DNA from: a virus
IMG/VR virus record: IMGVR_UViG_3300031812_000010
Coordinates: 1 to 35,008 of that record
DNA length: 35,008 nucleotides
Strand: one strand, 5' to 3'
Position numbers and translations under genes: made by a program. Every line of letters starts with the position of its first letter. Position 1 is the stretch's first letter. Shown in pieces: positions 21,635 through 29,823 of this stretch. The notes under the pieces were generated by a model. It worked only from the letters and a program-made list of their open reading frames with translations, had not been told where the DNA came from and searched no databases.

Positions 21635-23124
21635 CAGTAGACCTCCCCGATTTGATATGGACTGCTCCGACCCGCGATGCGACTGATGCGCCATTTACCC
21701 ACGTGATATTCGACTTCCTCTGGCATAAAAGACACTCTAAGTTTAGTATCCTCGAGCAAATAATGTTCTCCAACTATCGGCACATCGAAAATATCTGCAT
21801 AATAACGTGTTCTTCCGTCGGGAAGCAAGTAATAGTAATTGCTTTCTGTTGTTGGTTCTGTCGGTAGTAATTTACAAATTAACCTTCGGTTTCCATCTAC
21901 ATATGCAATCGCTCGATTGCTTTCCAACTTTAGAAGTTCCTTGAGTTCATATAGTGCTGTGTTATAGCCCTCACGAAAGACTCTCGTTTCTGTAGCAAAG
22001 TCTGCTTGGAATTCTACCCCACTCAGGAACTGTCCAAAATTTGTTACAATGTTTTGGATTTGTTCCTTGACGCTTCCCATTCCGATAAGTTCAAAGTTCA
22101 GATCTCCCTTTTGAGGGGCTGGTTTCCATTTCGACAAGTTCGTGTACCATAGATAGGGATCTCCTCGAGGATATCCTAAATCCAAATTCGTATCCACCAT
22201 GAAATACTTACTCGCATCTACCGTTCCAGAGCGTTCAATCGTTATCCAATAAACCGTATTTGGATTCAAGTTAACAGCACTCGAAAATTCTTTTTCCACC
22301 CAATCAGAATAAGCTCCAATTTCGCTTGCGGGAATAGTAACAGTTGCCAAAGCAGTCCCAGGTACACCACTATTATCACTGCATAACTTTACAATCAAAT
22401 CATCTGTAGGAGGGTTGTTCTCTGGATACTTCCACGGACGGATGCGGATTTTCTTTGCTGACCAGCCATCGGCAGAAAGCAATTGCACTTGTTGGGCGAG
22501 TTTTGGTCGGTCATCCTCTCCAATTTCTCGACCACCCGAACCTGTCTCCGTGTATGCTTCGTAACCTTTATCGTTTGCATAATATACCCAGTCCAAGGTT
22601 TGTATCAGACCAATAACGCCGACAACAACCTCATCTCCTCCCATGCCAGCGACGTCCAAGCCGATGCTAGGATCCTTGTGCAAGGTCAGATACTTGCTGG
22701 CTAGGGTATTTATTTCGCTCTCTGTTTTCTCCGAGACGGTTAGGAGTTTTTGCTTTTTTCCATAAGTTTTTATGCTTATGCTATCTTCGACCCATTCGGT
22801 CGCAATATTTTTGGATTCAATAGCGGATATGACTTTTACGCTATTGTACATATCCTCCAAACTGCTCTGCAAGGTCATTTGTCCATAGGGCACGCGGACA
22901 TTATTAATCAACCCAAGCCATTTACCCTGTCCAGTTTCGTCCCATAACTCCACATAATTGCTTATTAGTGCTAGATACTCCTCTTCTACCCCAGCAAACG
23001 GTAAAATGACCTCTGCGCTAATTAACCCACCGAAGGATGCCAAAATAACCCGTTCGACACGAATGGAATTTTCAGCAAAAATTGTGTACAGGGAGTTTCG
23101 ATTCAGTATTTTAGCATGGATCAT
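21634..23124 (-). CDS. Distal tail / baseplate protein with an inserted beta-sandwich
   Basis: 496 residues, overlapping the previous gene by 4 bp. The N- and C-terminal parts (about 1-190 and 345-496) resemble siphovirus tail proteins of the Gp37-like type (VELWDETGQGKWLGLI; RAIAYVDGNRRLICKLL), which form the tail tip. Residues about 215-330 look inserted: DDLIVKLCSDNSGVPGTALA, then LNPNTVYWITIERSG, the pattern of jelly-roll domains found in bacterial surface proteins. The insertion may bind carbohydrate and help adsorption. Family naming is by pattern only. Confidence 0.68.
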   Translation of the reverse strand: MIHAKILNRNSLYTIFAENSIRVERVILASFGGLISAEVILPFAGVEEEYLALISNYVELWDETGQGKWLGLINNVRVPYGQMTLQSSLEDMYNSVKVISAIESKNIATEWVEDSISIKTYGKKQKLLTVSEKTESEINTLASKYLTLHKDPSIGLDVAGMGGDEVVVGVIGLIQTLDWVYYANDKGYEAYTETGSGGREIGEDDRPKLAQQVQLLSADGWSAKKIRIRPWKYPENNPPTDDLIVKLCSDNSGVPGTALATVTIPASEIGAYSDWVEKEFSSAVNLNPNTVYWITIERSGTVDASKYFMVDTNLDLGYPRGDPYLWYTNLSKWKPAPQKGDLNFELIGMGSVKEQIQNIVTNFGQFLSGVEFQADFATETRVFREGYNTALYELKELLKLESNRAIAYVDGNRRLICKLLPTEPTTESNYYYLLPDGRTRYYADIFDVPIVGEHYLLEDTKLRVSFMPEEVEYHVGKWRISRIAGRSSPYQIGEVY

Positions 23125-24458
23125 GCTCGCGTCCTCGACCTCGCAAACGCTTGCACTTCGACACGTTTTAGGACATGTCCAGCTCCGCGCATTTTAAAAT
23201 ATACAACCCCATCCCGATCTGGTGTTAAGGTAAGATTACCACCTCCTCGAATAATCCAGTGATCGATTATTCGATTGTTGCTGTTTGCCACCCACGCTCG
23301 TCTTATAGCACCATCCACAAATAGGGTTTCACCAGTCTGCAAACCTCTTCCAGAAGCGGAAACAACCTCTACCACATCTCTTGCGGGAAAAATCTCCAAA
23401 TAATCCAAATCTACAATAGTCGCAGTAGAAGCGATTGCCATCAAATGCAAATTATAAATCTCATTGTAGTCATTGGAAACCCTATGCAGCAAAGTCGAAC
23501 GGAGCACACCGATTTTGCAAAGCTCTTCTGGATGACTTTCTGCTTGGAGCCATTCGGAGAATACTGCTGGATCTTTGCCGAACCTTACTCCAAATCTTAC
23601 GTTGGAATTAGGATTTAAAATTCTGGCTAAAATTAGCAGAGCATCGAATTCTAAATTTGTTGGAGCAGACAATTCCCAGTGGATAACGCTCGTCCAGGAG
23701 GTACTTACAGATAACTCTTTGTAATATCCATACTGGTACAAATTGTAATTTGGAGCGCTCGGTTTGGTAGTTCCTCCCATGCCGTAATAAGCGTCGAGCA
23801 CACGATTAGATTGTACATTATCAGACATCTGATTGCCGACGGATAGCAAAATTGAATCTATCGGCTGGCTATCTAAAGACTTTATACGAAGTTTTACAGG
23901 ATAGCTGAGTTGACTTTGGAATTCTTGGAGATGGCTGGAATAAAAGTATTTCAAATAGCTGTAAAATTCTCCCAAAGATGAACCCTGGTTACTGGTTAAA
24001 TTATCCACACGAACTGGATCTGTGGTGTCTTGATTAACGTGTGGATTGGAAATTTTCAAAGCGATCTCGGAAGACTCCCAATAAGCAGGGTGGGATATTT
24101 TAATTTCTACCTCTGGCTTTCGAGCGTTGATCCAATTATACCAATTTTCTCGGAGATTTATCTGCATGCTATCGATTGGAGTTCGATAGTAATTTGTCTC
24201 GCTATCTGTTACATCTCTTTCCAAATAAGTTCTTGGATACAATCGATTATTTGTCCAAAGGTTAACCTTGTCCAAAAACCATTCCAATTGACCCAGCAGC
24301 TCAACGTTTTCAGAAGCACTATTACCAAGCAAAGTCAAAACCAGTCTATCCTCATCTGTGTTAGATTCATACTCCAACACTCCAAATTTGTTACTGCTTT
24401 TTAGCACCAGCGTTTTACTGTACAAACCGTCCGTATAATGCAGTCGAAATAACGTCAT
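23121..24458 (-). CDS. Distal tail protein (unknown family)
   Basis: 445 residues following the tape measure gene with a 4-bp overlap, the normal place for the distal tail (Dit-like) protein. The N-terminus FRLHYTDGLYSKTLVLKSSNK and the following 130 residues could be the tube-like domain. A central part (about 250-375) with TSWTSVIHWELSAPTNLEFDALLI suggests a beta-sandwich, and the C-terminus (LTPDRDGVVYFKMRGAGHVLKRVEVQAF) fits a tail-tube fold. No motif is decisive. Confidence 0.65.
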   Translation of the reverse strand: MTLFRLHYTDGLYSKTLVLKSSNKFGVLEYESNTDEDRLVLTLLGNSASENVELLGQLEWFLDKVNLWTNNRLYPRTYLERDVTDSETNYYRTPIDSMQINLRENWYNWINARKPEVEIKISHPAYWESSEIALKISNPHVNQDTTDPVRVDNLTSNQGSSLGEFYSYLKYFYSSHLQEFQSQLSYPVKLRIKSLDSQPIDSILLSVGNQMSDNVQSNRVLDAYYGMGGTTKPSAPNYNLYQYGYYKELSVSTSWTSVIHWELSAPTNLEFDALLILARILNPNSNVRFGVRFGKDPAVFSEWLQAESHPEELCKIGVLRSTLLHRVSNDYNEIYNLHLMAIASTATIVDLDYLEIFPARDVVEVVSASGRGLQTGETLFVDGAIRRAWVANSNNRIIDHWIIRGGGNLTLTPDRDGVVYFKMRGAGHVLKRVEVQAFARSRTRA

Positions 24459-26812
24459 GAGATAATCGCTCCTCTGCCTTGGAACGCACGCAGTCTAATT
24501 TCCTCCGCAACTTTGCGAGCGACCATATTGAGATCTAATTCATTGCTTATTTGTGCGTTGATAACCACATTTACAGATACCGTTTGAGACGGAGAAGTAG
24601 CTGTGGACGCGAGGACAGGGACGGATTGTAAGTTCTCTAAACCTTTCTGGTATCCAAAGGAAAGTCCAGCAGCCATTTGCTTTCCGATCTCAGCGAAAAC
24701 TTTGCTCGGAGAAGAAATTCCAAGTATAGCTTTGATTGCGTTTATGACAGGGATTAGTGCTCCGCTGAACGCTACAGCAATGCGATAAGCGTTATCCAGT
24801 ACACCTTTAATAATGCCATCCACGATTTCTTTGCCGATGACTACAAATTTGGACAAAGACAAAGCAGATCTAATTCTTCGAACAATCTCCTCCGAAACAA
24901 ATCCAAAACGGTTTATCTGTCCAGCAACAGAATTATACATGCCAACAAATGCGTTAATAACTCCTGCTTTCATGGTTTCGATGGAATTAGATACTTTGAG
25001 CGTCAAAAGCTCCATAGCCATCCAAGCATACGTTCCGAAGCCCACAATGGCTTTGCGAGCGTCAATTTCTATTCCCGTCAACCATTTAATTAGAGGAGCG
25101 ATAATTTTCTCTCCGATGTTAACCATCCATTCTCGCAAATGCATTGTGAATGCGTCGAAATCTCCTCGAATCAGCGCCAAAATCATGCCCAACTGATGGC
25201 GCATATTCACAAAACCAAAAACAAAATATCCTGTAATGCTCTCCCAAACCCTCTGCCAATCGATACCCATAGTGTTCATGGAAACACTAAGCTCGCCGAA
25301 TTTTTGCTTGATCGCTTCGAAAGTCGGTAAAATACTTTCCATGTACAATGCAGTCAATTGATCTCGCATTCCAGCAAAATTGGTTTTCCAAGCCAAAGCC
25401 AACATTCCAACCAACAGAATAAGCAAACCTATCGGAGAAAACAATAAAGACAACAAAGACGCAATTCCAGACAGCATTCCAGACACAATTCCAAAAACTT
25501 TTATCGCAGCCAAAACCGCCAGAATAGCTTTTGCCGTTTCCAACAAAGAACCTTTGTTTTTGATGATCCACTCTACAACAGGTTTCAGCTTGGACGATAA
25601 AGTGTCGTAAACACGACCGACCAAAGGATCTATGTCGTATAAAGACTTTCGAAACTTCTCGCTAAAAAACCCCTCTCCAACCAGATTAGTCCAGGCATTG
25701 CGAATTTTCTCACCCCAAGTTTTAGACTTTTCGACTATCCTTTCTGCAGTTGGCACAATCACTTTTTCATAGGTTTCTTTAAAATTTTTACCAAAAATCC
25801 CAAGAGATTCCGAAAATTCCAACGACAAAGGTCCCGCAGTAAAAAACGCTGTTCCGACTTTTATGAGTTTTTCTGCTAAAACTCCAATGCTTTCTCCAAT
25901 GGATTCCAAACGTGCCAACCCAGGTCCCAAAACCCAGTCTGTAAACTGAGAGACCAGGGGTTTTAGAACTTCAAAAACTCCTTGGAATAACCTTCTAAGA
26001 CCAATTTCCTTCACGTCCTGCAGCGCACCTGCCAGTCCTGTCCAGGACTGTGCCATGGCATCCAGATTACCAGCATAATCTTCAGAGGCAACTTGTTTAA
26101 AGGCTTCCAAAAACGCTTTCGTTGAAACTTCTCCATCCTCTCCTTTTTTTTCTAAGCTCTCAAAACTTTCTCCCATCCGCTCCAGAACAGCTTTAACATC
26201 GATACCTGCATTCGTAAGTTGGCGCAAGTCCTGCAGCAAAAGTTTATCGGCACCAGAAATCTGTCCTAAAGCATAAGCCGCTCTACCCAGCTCAGCAGAA
26301 GCCAAACCTGAGCCTGCTCCCATGTCCAGCAAAGCTTGCGTCATTGCCTTAGTTTCCTCGATCGGAAGACCAAGACGAGCCATTTGCGCAAAACTGGAAA
26401 TAACTTCAGAAGTAGCATACGGAGAGCGTATTGCCAAGTCTTCTATCCATTGTATCAGATCTTTGGTAGCGCCTCCTGCTTGTTGCAAGGCTTCCTGATA
26501 ACTCAGAGCCCCATTCGAAGCCCGTTTTATATCTCTGGCTACCATGCCCTCCAACATGATGCTGAGACGCTCGAAGTTGGAAATAGAATTAAAAGCCTCT
26601 CTGCTTAATTGTTGTAAAGCAAAAACCCCGTTCTGCACAATATTTGCGCTAATAAAACCCATTGCAGTAGAAACAGCTTGTTGCAGAAACCCAAATGCCT
26701 GTCCTGCGGAGTGTCCTTCCGATTTTAAAGAACGCAAGGATCCCGCAACTCTCTGGATAGACGGAGAAGCAACATCTTGGGCAAGGATTCTAATTTTTAC
26801 TTCTGGACTCAT
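24455..26812 (-). CDS. Tail tape measure protein
   Basis: A 785-residue protein that sets tail length and is later ejected ahead of the DNA. The N-terminal 280 residues have the tape-measure core (SNFERLSIMLEGMVARDIKRA, RSPYATSEVISSFAQMARLG, LGQISGADKLLLQDLRQL). A hydrophobic block at about 425-475 (VLAAIKVFGIVSGML, then LLSLLFSPIGLLILLVGMLAL) can insert in the host membrane. The C-terminal part is helical with Gly/Ala-rich stretches. It starts in an ATGA overlap with the chaperone extension and has no clear ribosome site, so it is translationally coupled. Confidence 0.93.
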   Translation of the reverse strand: MSPEVKIRILAQDVASPSIQRVAGSLRSLKSEGHSAGQAFGFLQQAVSTAMGFISANIVQNGVFALQQLSREAFNSISNFERLSIMLEGMVARDIKRASNGALSYQEALQQAGGATKDLIQWIEDLAIRSPYATSEVISSFAQMARLGLPIEETKAMTQALLDMGAGSGLASAELGRAAYALGQISGADKLLLQDLRQLTNAGIDVKAVLERMGESFESLEKKGEDGEVSTKAFLEAFKQVASEDYAGNLDAMAQSWTGLAGALQDVKEIGLRRLFQGVFEVLKPLVSQFTDWVLGPGLARLESIGESIGVLAEKLIKVGTAFFTAGPLSLEFSESLGIFGKNFKETYEKVIVPTAERIVEKSKTWGEKIRNAWTNLVGEGFFSEKFRKSLYDIDPLVGRVYDTLSSKLKPVVEWIIKNKGSLLETAKAILAVLAAIKVFGIVSGMLSGIASLLSLLFSPIGLLILLVGMLALAWKTNFAGMRDQLTALYMESILPTFEAIKQKFGELSVSMNTMGIDWQRVWESITGYFVFGFVNMRHQLGMILALIRGDFDAFTMHLREWMVNIGEKIIAPLIKWLTGIEIDARKAIVGFGTYAWMAMELLTLKVSNSIETMKAGVINAFVGMYNSVAGQINRFGFVSEEIVRRIRSALSLSKFVVIGKEIVDGIIKGVLDNAYRIAVAFSGALIPVINAIKAILGISSPSKVFAEIGKQMAAGLSFGYQKGLENLQSVPVLASTATSPSQTVSVNVVINAQISNELDLNMVARKVAEEIRLRAFQGRGAIIS

Positions 26813-26985
26813 GTTCGATTTTTACGGCTCAACTTTTTCAGCTCTTTGTCTCTTTCTCTGGACAATTCTAAATAAGCCTCGAACCAATACAGAGAAAGGT
26901 TTTCTTCCACTTCCCATGGAGGGATGCCCCATTCTTGCGCCATTATGAGGATGTTTCTGGCATAGTCCCATTCGAAGCGTTCTCG
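26809..26985 (-). CDS. Frameshift extension (T part) of the tail assembly chaperone
   Basis: This segment is read only after a -1 frameshift from the gene starting at 27311. It adds 58 residues (RERFEWDYARNILIM onward, ending KKLSRKNRT) to residue 109 of the first frame, giving a fusion of about 167 residues. The basic, helical C-terminus is typical for the T domain that binds the tape measure protein during tail assembly. The open frame extends upstream to 27096 but has no ribosome site there. The stop overlaps the tape measure start. Confidence 0.85.
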   Translation of the reverse strand, partial: RERFEWDYARNILIMAQEWGIPPWEVEENLSLYWFEAYLELSRERDKELKKLSRKNRT

Positions 26986-27311
26986 AAAAAACGTGTATTC
27001 CCTCCAACACCAAAAACCTGCTGGAATAGAGTATCCGCTTCTTCCGCAGATAGATTTTCTAAAGCCTCTTCGATGGTACCGTTTTCCACTTGGCAAGCTG
27101 TCCGCAAAACGTGTTCCAGCAAAGCGTCATACTCTAAAAACGCTTTTGCCATTTCCTGCTTGGCTTGGGAGTCGTCTTTTTTGCTAAGCTCTTCCAACTC
27201 CAGCAGTTTTGCGGATAAACGGACAAACCTTTGACGCAGTTTGAACGTCCCTGGTCTCTTGTTAAAATCTGGCAAAACGAAAATTTTTAGCTCCCGTTGT
27301 TCCGTGTCCAT
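26943..27311 (-). CDS. Tail assembly chaperone (G part)
   Basis: 122 residues lying between tail tube and tape measure genes, the conserved position of the G chaperone. It starts 2 bp after the tail tube stop and is mainly helical and charged (RFVRLSAKLLELEELSKKDD, then an Ala-rich helix). A heptamer T TTT TTC near its 3' end lets part of the ribosomes shift to the -1 frame. Unshifted product ends FFENASNGTMPETSS. The G to G-T ratio normally controls tail assembly. Confidence 0.85.
   Translation of the reverse strand: MDTEQRELKIFVLPDFNKRPGTFKLRQRFVRLSAKLLELEELSKKDDSQAKQEMAKAFLEYDALLEHVLRTACQVENGTIEEALENLSAEEADTLFQQVFGVGGNTRFFENASNGTMPETSS
26985..26991 (-). other. Programmed -1 ribosomal frameshift site
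   Basis: The minus strand reads T TTT TTC in the frame of the chaperone gene (codons 108 and 109 are TTT TTC), a canonical X XXY YYZ slippery heptamer. A -1 shift here joins the upstream frame to the 58-residue extension that ends at 26809. Gene position between tail tube and tape measure matches this well-known control element of long-tailed phages. Confidence 0.87.
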
Positions 27312-27313
27312 AC

Positions 27314-28285
27314 TTATAGACTGTTCTTTTCGTTTTTGACGATAATTTTAAGCTGGGTTGCCAGGGTCGATTGGTATATCGCTTTCCAAGTCATTTCTAC
27401 CGTGGCATTTCCATCTCTTTCGGAGAAAAGTGTAATGGGCTCGGCTAAAACGCCTGGCATTTGGATTTCGAATAAACGTTCTCCCGCACCCGTTCCAGTC
27501 CCGAAACTTACGCAGATAAGTCTTCGGGTAAGTCCTGCTGTTAGATCGTCTAGAAGACTTTTCGAACTGCTGTTCCACTCGTAAATCATCCGAAGACTGA
27601 TATCCCACGCAGCTTCTCCGAACGCTTCTGGTTGGGCATTGGAAGAAATAAATTTCTTCAGATGTCGAGCCAAATCCATGGACAACTCGAATTCGATAAG
27701 TGTCCCTGTTACAGGAGTAGTTTTGATGGTTCCTGTGAAGGAATCCAAATAGAAAGAACCGTGCTTTACTGAAACGTATTGCACGTCTTCCAAAGAAATT
27801 GTTTCAAAACTCGATTGCGTTGCCAAAGTTCTCGCAAGACACTCCAAAGACAGTGTGACGTCTTCTCCCGCATTGCCAGAAATTGTTAAACTGTTCGCCA
27901 GTAAACCTGCAGCTCTGTAAATTCCAGCTCCAGCGAATCCGTAATAAGCCGTAAAAGATTTTGGATTTGACGGAGCGGAATACGGAGCGTTGAACGTCCA
28001 TGTATAAGGACCCGAACCTGTGGGAGTTGGCTCTCCGAAAACCATCGCAAGAGGGTAAAGGACGTGTTGGTAGGAAACGTCCATCTCCAAGGATGCGCTG
28101 ATCTCTGGAATGCGCTCCTTAATGATACTGGGTGTAAAATGACCCACCTCACCCTTGATCTCCAGAGCAGGATCGAACTCAAAACTCAGATCATTAATTC
28201 CACGCAACTCCTGGGTCGGTGTAACTGCCGTTCCCCAGGTGGTTTCTTTTCCGATTTGTAATCGACGCAACCCATAAACTGCCAT
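27314..28285 (-). CDS. Major tail tube protein
   Basis: 323 residues. The start (GLRRLQIGKETTWGTAVTPTQEL) and the pattern SLEMDVSYQHVLYPLAM, TWTFNAPYSAPSNPKSFTAYYGF and ISGNAGEDVTLSLECLA are those of phage tail tube proteins of the type that begin with a GKET.WGTAV loop. It forms hexameric rings of the tail tube. The start codon overlaps the stop of the 66-aa gene by one base. It is followed directly by the tail chaperones. Confidence 0.88.
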   Translation of the reverse strand: MAVYGLRRLQIGKETTWGTAVTPTQELRGINDLSFEFDPALEIKGEVGHFTPSIIKERIPEISASLEMDVSYQHVLYPLAMVFGEPTPTGSGPYTWTFNAPYSAPSNPKSFTAYYGFAGAGIYRAAGLLANSLTISGNAGEDVTLSLECLARTLATQSSFETISLEDVQYVSVKHGSFYLDSFTGTIKTTPVTGTLIEFELSMDLARHLKKFISSNAQPEAFGEAAWDISLRMIYEWNSSSKSLLDDLTAGLTRRLICVSFGTGTGAGERLFEIQMPGVLAEPITLFSERDGNATVEMTWKAIYQSTLATQLKIIVKNEKNSL

Positions 28286-28485
28286 TATTCACCTCCAGAT
28301 TTTTTAGTTTCTTGTGGAGTAACAATTTTCTTTTGAGAGGGCTCCATTGGAGCATAAAGTCCTGTTCGGATAAGCTCCTCTGGAGACCAACCTTTGGTTT
28401 CCAATTCTAAAATGTCTTCTGCATCCAAATCCCTCGCTGGAACCCCAAGCAAATAACCTTTTCCGATATAACGCAACTTTTTCAT
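28285..28485 (-). CDS. Small unknown structural-operon protein, 66 aa
   Basis: The ATG at 28485 follows TGGAGGTAATTAACAA and overlaps the previous gene by 4 bp. The product begins MKKLRYIGKGYLLGVPARDL and ends in a Lys/Ser-rich tail. Short proteins of this type (KLRYIG, GVPARDL) lie between head-tail joining and tail genes in many siphophages and have no assigned role; I infer a head-tail junction or tail protein. Confidence 0.75.
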   Translation of the reverse strand: MKKLRYIGKGYLLGVPARDLDAEDILELETKGWSPEELIRTGLYAPMEPSQKKIVTPQETKKSGGE

Positions 28486-28892
28486 TTGTTAATTACCTCC
28501 AGAGTTATCCGTGAACCCAAATACATAACGTCTGCTACCTGGATAGTTTGCATCCCACCGCTGGAACAAGTTTCTATATGGTCTGCACTCCCTCCAAGGG
28601 TTGGATCTTCTATTAGACCTTCCATAACCGTTTGGATAGCGGACTCCAAAATTGCTCTTTGCTCTGGACGGATCTTTTGTGCTACAGGATTCGCAATAAC
28701 ATCAATAAACCAAACGGAAGTCCACATAACGGAAAGACCTCTCCAAGAAGCACTCAACCTTTCCAACCCCAACCAAGCTAATGGAAGGTTAGCTGTATTT
28801 ACGTTAGCAGGTAAATCATCTAAACACGTAAAAGACTTGGCCAAAATAGCATTTTTTATACCTGTTCGAACAGAAGACAAGCTAAAACTCAT
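28482..28892 (-). CDS. Putative tail completion / terminator protein
   Basis: 136 residues, overlapping the connector gene by 4 bp and preceding the tail tube gene. Position and size fit the tail terminator that caps the tube and joins it to the head. Sequence features are an N-terminal helix (SSVRTGIKNAILA), a Trp-rich centre (SASWRGLSVMWTSVWFIDV) and a C-terminal beta region ending RITLEVINK. No family motif is certain. Confidence 0.6.
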   Translation of the reverse strand: MSFSLSSVRTGIKNAILAKSFTCLDDLPANVNTANLPLAWLGLERLSASWRGLSVMWTSVWFIDVIANPVAQKIRPEQRAILESAIQTVMEGLIEDPTLGGSADHIETCSSGGMQTIQVADVMYLGSRITLEVINK

Positions 28893-29437
28893 ACCAAGTA
28901 CCTTCTGTAGGGTTTAATTTGGATCATAACATCCTTTGGAATCCCCTGTGGAATAACGATCTGGCCGACCTCTGGCATGGCTGTTACGTCGAAAACCTGC
29001 GAGTCCTTCTGCCGATATAAAAAAGCAGCCAACCTCGTGCAAGCCATTTTTATGTCTGCTGGGACTTGAGCCGAAAAACCCCAGCTCCCAGACACTTCCC
29101 AAAACGCTGCATCTAGATCGGATGGATAGTAGAAATTTTTCAACTTGATTTTAGTTTTGGCTTCCGAATTTTTCGGCAGAAGGACAATGTCTGCTGGAGG
29201 GATGGTAACAGAATCCAAAACCAAAGAGTTCAATTGCAAAAGATCCTGATCTAGCAGGATCTCGTCTCCTCGCTCCCAAGCAAAATAACGGGTTTCCGTT
29301 CTAGACTCAAAATATCTAGAAGTGTAGTTCTCGATTATTGCTTTGGAAGCGTTGATGCAATTTTGCAGGATTGTGTCGTCCGAAGACGACACAATCCCGA
29401 GATAAGTTTTCAGCTCTGCTAAAGTTATCAAGCTCAT
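28889..29437 (-). CDS. Head-tail connector protein (gp6-like)
   Basis: 182 residues. The N-terminus LITLAELKTYLGIVSSSDDTILQNCINASKAIIENYTSRYFE is the typical helical start of HK97 gp6/phage connector proteins, which form the ring under the portal. The C-terminus has an extended basic stretch (KDVMIQIKPYRRYLV). It overlaps both neighbours by 4 bp. Confidence 0.85.
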   Translation of the reverse strand: MSLITLAELKTYLGIVSSSDDTILQNCINASKAIIENYTSRYFESRTETRYFAWERGDEILLDQDLLQLNSLVLDSVTIPPADIVLLPKNSEAKTKIKLKNFYYPSDLDAAFWEVSGSWGFSAQVPADIKMACTRLAAFLYRQKDSQVFDVTAMPEVGQIVIPQGIPKDVMIQIKPYRRYLV

Positions 29438-29808
29438 ACAGAGATCAACCCAGTCAGGAGACCTGCATAAACCGACGCAGTAGGAGAGGTTCCAGCCAAA
29501 GTGATTACGCTCCGCACAAATGGATAAGGTAAATCCACATTTACCTCCACCGATCCTGCAGCAGAGATCGCAGTCGTCGTAGCACCAGGGATATCCGTCC
29601 AGTTGGAAGTGCCATTCGCGCTACCCTGTAGCTTAACCGTAACCGTGGGATTGGTACCTCCAAGTTCACCCACGGAAACGATCATTTTGGACTTCCGTCG
29701 GGTGGATACCTTTTCTGTTTTTAGATTTACGGCAGTCCCATTGGTGGAACCTGCCCCAGACAACGCTTTGGCATTTGCCAGAGAGATAACTTTATACTGT
29801 CCTAACAC
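29434..29808 (-). CDS. Possible capsid decoration protein, 124 aa
   Basis: A GTG start at 29808 follows AGGAGGTGAGCT. The product is Ser/Thr/Gly-rich with alternating beta pattern (KMIVSVGELGGTNPTVTVKLQGSANG, then TTTAISAAGSVEVNVDL) and looks like one beta-sandwich domain. It lies just after the major capsid gene and before the connector, where capsid-decorating proteins are often encoded. A minor head or tail role cannot be excluded. Confidence 0.6.
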   Translation of the reverse strand: MLGQYKVISLANAKALSGAGSTNGTAVNLKTEKVSTRRKSKMIVSVGELGGTNPTVTVKLQGSANGTSNWTDIPGATTTAISAAGSVEVNVDLPYPFVRSVITLAGTSPTASVYAGLLTGLISV

Positions 29809-29823
29809 AGCTCACCTCCTAAA

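Noticed and set aside
24030-24404. 124-aa open frame on the plus strand
   Set aside because: Antisense shadow of the distal tail gene, without ribosome site or recognisable protein pattern.
26809-27096. Independent 95-aa gene
   Set aside because: The start at 27096 has no ribosome site; the frame makes sense only as the -1 frameshift extension of the chaperone.
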